38,612 bases of DNA from JBJEXX01 sp051886215. Its GTDB lineage: Bacteria > Bacillota_I > Bacilli_A > RF39 > UBA660. Shown one piece after another: positions 34,979-38,612 of the stretch; the first letter of the stretch is position 1; the number at the start of each line of letters is the position of its first letter. The notes below the pieces were generated by a model. It was not told the DNA's origin. It made no database searches and saw only the letters and a program-made list of their open reading frames with translations. A program made the position numbers and the translations under genes. The DNA lies in assembly GCA_051886215.1 (NCBI GenBank), contig JBJEXX010000075.1, positions 1 through 38,612 on the forward strand, in the 5' to 3' direction.

Positions 34979-35007
34979 ATTATATACATATACTTATAAT
35001 AATTCAA
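34979..35007 (-). promoter_or_regulatory. Promoter of the small zinc-ribbon operon
   Basis: -35 TTGAAT (35002-35007), 17-base spacer, -10 TATAAT (34979-34984) on the minus strand. Confidence 0.65.
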
Positions 35008-35009
35008 TA

Positions 35010-35038
35010 AAAAAGACACTATTTTATTTCATAGCATC
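35010..35038 (-). terminator. Terminator of pnp
   Basis: 8-bp stem with two G-T pairs (35015-35022 with 35031-35038), stop codon in the loop, six T on the minus strand. Confidence 0.7.
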
Positions 35039-37168
35039 TTTTCTAGAAAAATTAATTCTTCCTTTTTTATCAGTTCCTAAACATTTTACTAAAATTTCAT
35101 CACCAAGTTTTACAACATCTTCTACTTTTTTAACTCTTTCTTTAGCAAGTTTAGAAATATGAACTAAACCTTCACATCCAGGCCATAATTGTACAAAACA
35201 TCCAAATTCTTCTATTTTTACAACACGGGCTGTATAAATTTTTCCTTCTTCTACTTCTTTGACAACATCTTTAATCATTTCAGCAGTTCTATTAATGATT
35301 TCTCTATCTGTATGATAAATAATTACTCTACCATCATCTTCTAAATCTACTTTAACTGCATTAGCATCATTAACATCATTTACGTTACTTGCTTCACAAA
35401 TGATTTTAGTAATCATTTCTCCGCCACGACCAATTACTTCTTTTATCTTATTTGGATTAATCATAAATGTTTCAGTTTTTGGTGCATATTCACTTACTTC
35501 TTTTCTTGGAGCTTTTATTTGTTTAGCAATAACTTTTAAAATTTCCATTCTAGCTTTTTTAGCTTGAGCTAGAGCTTCTTTTAAAATTTGCTCATTAATT
35601 CCCTCTATTTTTATATCCATTTGTAAAGCACAGATACCATCTTTTGTTCCCGCAACTTTAAAATCCATATCTCCAAGATGATCTTCCATACCTTGAATAT
35701 CAGTTAAGATTGTATAATCATCACCATCAGTAATTAATCCCATGGCAATTCCCGCAACTGGAGCTTTAATTGGAACACCTGCAGCCATTAATGACATACA
35801 TCCAGCACAAATACTAGCTTGAGATGATGAACCATTACTTTCTAAAATTTCACTAACGACTCTTATTGTATAAGGGAATTCATCCTCACTTGGAATTACT
35901 TGCGCTAAAGCCTTTTCACCTAAAGCACCATGTCCTATTTCTCTTCTACCTGGAGCCCCATATCTTCCGGTTTCACCTACAGAGAAAGCTGGAAAATTAT
36001 AATGTAACATAAATCTCTTTGATGCTTCTAAACTTAAACCATCAATAATTTGATGTTCACCTAAGGCACCAAGTGTAGTAACAGATAAACTTTGAGTTTC
36101 ACCTCTAGTAAATAAAGCTGAACCATGTGTCCTAGGCAATAAATCTATATCAGTAGAAAGTGGTCTTATTTCAGTCATTTTTCTACCATCAGCTCTTATA
36201 TGTTCTTTTACAACTATCTTTCTGAAAACATCATATTCAATCTTTTCAAGAACAAGCTTAACGGCAGTTAATAATTTAGTAAGTTCTTCTTCATCTAATT
36301 CTTCTTCATTCTCACTCTTATATTTATCTACTATATCTTCTTTTATAGTATCAACAGCTTCATACATTTTTAACTTATCTTTAATACGAAGTGCTTTATC
36401 TAATTTCTTACGAGCTAATGCATCAATTTCTTCATTTAAAGTTTCTGGTATATCCAAAACTTCATATTCCATTTTTTCTACACCAATTTCTTTAATAATC
36501 TTTTCTTCAAATTTAATTAACTCTTTAATAGCTTTATGTCCAAACATTAAAGCCGCTAACATATCATCCTCACTAACTTGTTTAGCAGAACTTTCTACCA
36601 TGTTAATAGCTTTCTTAGTTCCTGCGACAGTTAAATTAATATCAGATAATTCTTCTTCTTCATGTGTTGGATTTATAATAAATTTACCATTTACTCTTCC
36701 TACTTTAACCGCAGCAATTGGTCCATTAAATGGAATTTGACTAATACATGTTGCTAAACTAGATCCAAAAAGAGCTGTCATCTCTGGAGAATTATCAGGA
36801 TCAACTGATAAAACTGTATTAACTATTTGAACTTCATTTCTAAAATCTTCTGGAAATAAAGGTCTCATTGGTCTATCAATCATTCTAGCCGCAAGAGTTG
36901 CTGCCTCTGTTGGACGACCTTCCCTTTTTATAAATCCACCTGGTATTTTTCCAACAGAATAAAGTTTTTCATTATACAATACCATTAATGGAAAAAAATC
37001 AGATAATATTTGAGCATTTTTAGATACAACCGCAGTTGATAAAACTACAGTATCTCCATATCTAACTAATACACTACCATTTGCTTGTTTAGCTACTTCT
37101 CCATGTTCTACAACAATTTTTCGACCATGAAAATCCATTTCAAACACTTGCTTTTTTTTCTTTCTCAT
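35024..37168 (-). CDS. pnp: Polyribonucleotide nucleotidyltransferase (PNPase)
   Basis: 714 aa phosphorolytic 3'-5' exoribonuclease of RNA decay. Two RNase PH domains (about 5-230 and 315-550; the second has GRREIGHGALGEKAL and ESNGSSSQAS), a KH domain (MINPNKIKEVIGRGGEMI, about 556-573) and an S1 domain (about 625-700, with GKIYTARVVKIEEFGCFV) are all present and in order. The ATG at 37168 is chosen because GAGGT lies just before it; an ATG ten codons earlier would start in the rpsO terminator. It follows rpsO, the conserved order in bacteria. Confidence 0.97.
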   Translation of the reverse strand: MRKKKKQVFEMDFHGRKIVVEHGEVAKQANGSVLVRYGDTVVLSTAVVSKNAQILSDFFPLMVLYNEKLYSVGKIPGGFIKREGRPTEAATLAARMIDRPMRPLFPEDFRNEVQIVNTVLSVDPDNSPEMTALFGSSLATCISQIPFNGPIAAVKVGRVNGKFIINPTHEEEELSDINLTVAGTKKAINMVESSAKQVSEDDMLAALMFGHKAIKELIKFEEKIIKEIGVEKMEYEVLDIPETLNEEIDALARKKLDKALRIKDKLKMYEAVDTIKEDIVDKYKSENEEELDEEELTKLLTAVKLVLEKIEYDVFRKIVVKEHIRADGRKMTEIRPLSTDIDLLPRTHGSALFTRGETQSLSVTTLGALGEHQIIDGLSLEASKRFMLHYNFPAFSVGETGRYGAPGRREIGHGALGEKALAQVIPSEDEFPYTIRVVSEILESNGSSSQASICAGCMSLMAAGVPIKAPVAGIAMGLITDGDDYTILTDIQGMEDHLGDMDFKVAGTKDGICALQMDIKIEGINEQILKEALAQAKKARMEILKVIAKQIKAPRKEVSEYAPKTETFMINPNKIKEVIGRGGEMITKIICEASNVNDVNDANAVKVDLEDDGRVIIYHTDREIINRTAEMIKDVVKEVEEGKIYTARVVKIEEFGCFVQLWPGCEGLVHISKLAKERVKKVEDVVKLGDEILVKCLGTDKKGRINFSRKDAMK

Positions 37169-37183
37169 AAATACCTCATTTCT

Positions 37184-37211
37184 AAAAAAAAGCGACACTA
37201 AAAAACGTGTC
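37184..37211 (-). terminator. Weak terminator or processing hairpin between rpsO and pnp
   Basis: Five-base-pair stem GACAC/GTGTC (37194-37198 with 37207-37211), then eight T on the minus strand. Because no separate pnp promoter is obvious, it may attenuate rather than stop transcription. Confidence 0.55.
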
Positions 37212-37225
37212 TACTTTTATATTTA

Positions 37226-37495
37226 TTATTTTCTTAATCCAAGTTCTTTAACAACTTTTCTATATCTTTGAATATCTTCTTTTGCTAAATATTTTAACAA
37301 ACTACGACGTTGTCCAACTTTCTTTAAAAGACCACGACGTGAATGATAGTCATGAGTATGAATCTTTGAATGTTCAGTTAATTGTTTTATTTCTTCAGTA
37401 AGAATTGCAATTTGAACTTCTGCAGATCCAGTATCTTTTTCATTTCTAGCAAATTTTTTAACAATACTTTCTTTTACTTCTTTAGTTAAAGCCAT
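37226..37495 (-). CDS. rpsO: 30S ribosomal protein S15
   Basis: 89 aa, exact family length. Contains TGSAEVQIAILTEEI (22-36), HDYHSRRGLLKKVGQRR (48-64) and KYLAKEDIQRY, the canonical S15 signatures. S15 binds the central domain of 16S rRNA early in assembly. Preceded by a strong AGGAGG, a structured leader and its own promoter; followed by pnp. Confidence 0.98.
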   Translation of the reverse strand: MALTKEVKESIVKKFARNEKDTGSAEVQIAILTEEIKQLTEHSKIHTHDYHSRRGLLKKVGQRRSLLKYLAKEDIQRYRKVVKELGLRK

Positions 37496-37571
37496 TTCAT
37501 TTCCTCCTTTTAAATATATTCACCAAGACCTAGTATAAATCGAAGGTTTTTTATACCAAGAATCAGCAACA
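37496..37571 (-). promoter_or_regulatory. Structured rpsO leader, candidate S15 autoregulatory element
   Basis: The roughly 75-base leader holds an 8-bp hairpin (37549-37556/57 with 37532-37539) whose loop contains CCTT, complementary to AAGG of the ribosome-binding site (37501-37510). A pseudoknot masking the site is possible, the logic of known rpsO leaders in which S15 represses its own translation. The structure is read by eye. Confidence 0.5.
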
Positions 37572-37576
37572 AAAAT

Positions 37577-37605
37577 AATATACACTATATTTATGCATTT
37601 GGCAA
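37577..37605 (-). promoter_or_regulatory. Promoter of rpsO-pnp
   Basis: -35 TTGCCA (37600-37605), 17-base spacer, -10 TATATT (37577-37582) on the minus strand. The remaining bases to 37667 are AT-rich with no clear terminator for the upstream gene. Confidence 0.7.
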
Positions 37606-37667
37606 GAAATAATTGCAAATATATTGAGTTTTTTTTAGCATATAACCTAATTTTATATTAAATTTTA

Positions 37668-38369
37668 TTAATCTTTTTTATTAGTACTTTTCTTTTTTGT
37701 TGAAGTTGATTTTTTAGAAGTAGTTTTCTTCTTAGTTTGTGTTTTTTTCTTAGGAGCTTCTTCCTCTACTTCTTCATATACAGCTTCTTTAAATTCTTTA
37801 ATATCTTTTTTTACTTGTTTAGAAAATTTCTTCATATTTTTCTTTAAAATACAAGAATTTACAATATCTACAACTGCATAAGCAAGTAAAGCAATACCTA
37901 AAGTTTGAGTTAATAATGTTGCTCCTTTAAAAGGATTAAATACAAAAAGTATTCCACAAGCTAAAGTTAAAACTGAAACAATCATAATAGTTAACCAATT
38001 ATTTGAATTATAATCTTTTAAAGTCATTGCATATTGTATTTTTATTACACTGTTTCCTATCATCCAAATACCAATTATTACAGGTAAAAAACTAGCTACT
38101 ACTTTAGTATTAGTTACAATAAGAGCTCCCGCAATAACACAAATTATTCCATACATCAAATCAAAATTAAATGTTTTTTCATTATTTCTAAAATATCTTA
38201 AAATTCCAAATATACCTAATATAATAATCGCTATACCTATAATTGTAGAAATCATACTTATAATTTGTTCAGGCCAAACTATTAAAAGTATTCCAATAAT
38301 TGCGAATAATATACTAGACGCAAATTCTCCATACCATATCTTATTAAATGATTTTTTTATTTCTTCCAT
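37668..38369 (-). CDS. DUF308/HdeD-like membrane protein with lysine-rich tail
   Basis: 233 aa. About six hydrophobic segments in two similar halves (residues 15-85 and 90-175) with GILLIVWPEQ and GILFVFNPFKG, the repeated pattern of HdeD/DUF308 proteins. The C-terminal tail (about 180-233) is cytosolic: an acidic stretch (EEVEEEAP) followed by repeated KKKT/KKST units, histone-H1-like and able to bind nucleic acid or membrane surfaces. HdeD is linked to acid resistance in enteric bacteria; that cannot be carried over here. Ribosome-binding site GTGAGGAT. Confidence 0.8.
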   Translation of the reverse strand: MEEIKKSFNKIWYGEFASSILFAIIGILLIVWPEQIISMISTIIGIAIIILGIFGILRYFRNNEKTFNFDLMYGIICVIAGALIVTNTKVVASFLPVIIGIWMIGNSVIKIQYAMTLKDYNSNNWLTIMIVSVLTLACGILFVFNPFKGATLLTQTLGIALLAYAVVDIVNSCILKKNMKKFSKQVKKDIKEFKEAVYEEVEEEAPKKKTQTKKKTTSKKSTSTKKKSTNKKD

Positions 38370-38391
38370 ATCCTCACCACTTTCTATTTAA

Positions 38392-38420
38392 ATTAAACCA
38401 TAAAATATAAGTTTTGTAAA
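38392..38420 (-). promoter_or_regulatory. Candidate promoter of the DUF308 gene
   Basis: -35 TTTACA (38415-38420), 17-base spacer, -10 TTTAAT (38392-38397). Each differs from consensus at one position. Confidence 0.4.
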
Positions 38421-38472
38421 TTAATATAAAATATATTTAATAAAATTGACATAAATATTCATCTTTATAAAT

Positions 38473-38495
38473 AAAAAAATACTATTTCTAGTATT
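38473..38495 (-). terminator. Terminator of the truncated greA-like gene
   Basis: Perfect 7-bp stem (38478-38484 with 38489-38495), 4-base loop, seven T on the minus strand. Overlaps the TAA, so the gene end is authentic. Confidence 0.85.
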
Positions 38496-38559
38496 ATTTA
38501 ATTTCAGTTATTTCGATTTGATATGATCCGTTAGGACTTTCTACAGTAACAATATCTCC
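38494..38559 (-). pseudogene. greA: 3' end of a probable greA, interrupted or cut at the window edge
   Basis: Twenty-one codons and a TAA read GDIVTVESPNG...EITEIK, matching the end of the GreA/GreB C-terminal domain (G-D-x-V-x-V-x-x-P-x-G pattern). GreA rescues backtracked RNA polymerase. Immediately upstream in frame is TAG, and the following sequence to the window end is not GreA. Either an element has inserted in the gene or the window ends in a junction sequence. The assignment rests on a short stretch. Confidence 0.55.
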
Positions 38560-38563
38560 CTAG

Positions 38564-38575
38564 TTTGACAGTTGT
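38564..38575. repeat. Right copy of the 12-bp inverted repeat
   Basis: Matches 36-47 in inverted orientation. It begins four bases past the end of the greA-like frame. The sequence beyond it (38584-38611) contains two small overlapping palindromes, one pairing 38592-38597 with 38606-38611, as often found near element ends. Confidence 0.4.
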
Positions 38576-38612
38576 TGGTAAAAAATATCCTCTAGATATT
38601 GAAAAATCTAGT

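Noticed and set aside
1..38612. Reassignment of TGA to tryptophan, as in Mycoplasma
   Set aside because: Several genes end in TGA at family-correct lengths and Trp is encoded by TGG throughout, so the standard code applies.
1..38612. CRISPR arrays, tRNA or rRNA genes, prophage genes
   Set aside because: No regularly spaced repeats, cloverleaf sequences, rRNA segments or phage structural genes were seen. The window edges may hold a mobile element end, but no transposase is visible.

Overview
The window is a very AT-rich stretch (roughly three quarters A+T by eye) that uses the standard bacterial code: TGA is a stop and Trp is TGG. Ribosome-binding sites are strong (AGGAGG, GGTGAT). It carries Gram-positive wall genes (murC, uppP, mreC, mreD), a spoIVFA/spoIVFB-like pair, a class B sortase and no outer-membrane genes. 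This fits an uncultured, wall-bearing, low-GC Firmicute of the Bacilli, of the gut RF39/Erysipelotrichia-like kind. That placement is inference from gene content and style, not a database match. Almost everything is on the minus strand; only two genes are on the plus strand.

Layout from left to right (transcription mostly right to left). 80-3849: a compact operon of a SPOR-like membrane protein, radC, mreC, mreD, spoIVFA-like and spoIVFB-like genes. It is the classic Bacillus radC-mre-min-spoIVF locus without mreB and minCD. 3938-7292: two tandem surface-protein genes with nearly identical promoters, leaders and N-termini but unrelated C-termini. Each promoter has a pure G run (9 and 8 bases) between a perfect -35 (TTGACA) and a perfect -10 (TATAAT), the architecture of slipped-strand phase variation. 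7395-11935: a five-gene operon (CBS-type pyrophosphatase, uppP, ZIP transporter, Nudix protein, PrsW-like protease). 11988-13031: a degenerate polysaccharide-deacetylase-like protein and a 52-aa acidic protein.

13137-24184 is the main accessory region, a single nine-gene transcription unit. It encodes a polytopic membrane protein with an ectodomain, a modular 609-aa surface protein, a class B sortase, an 869-aa cysteine-rich secreted protein, a TadE-like pseudopilin, and CpaB, CpaF/TadA, TadB and TadC homologues. It looks like a Tad-type pilus or secretion machine merged with a sortase, but has no Flp pilin, prepilin peptidase, TadZ or visible sorting signal. A domain repeated twice in its 609-aa protein also forms the C-terminal half of one of the G-tract-controlled surface proteins, which links the two loci.

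24321-38369 is mostly housekeeping: two thioredoxin-fold proteins, trmL, a U32 peptidase, tmcAL, an M16 peptidase pair, deoD, murC, a small zinc-ribbon protein pair, pnp, rpsO with a structured leader, and a DUF308 membrane protein. At the right edge the last codons of a probable greA and its terminator are followed by unrelated sequence. A 12-base word at that junction recurs in inverted orientation at the left edge, suggesting both ends of the window lie in copies of a repeated mobile element.
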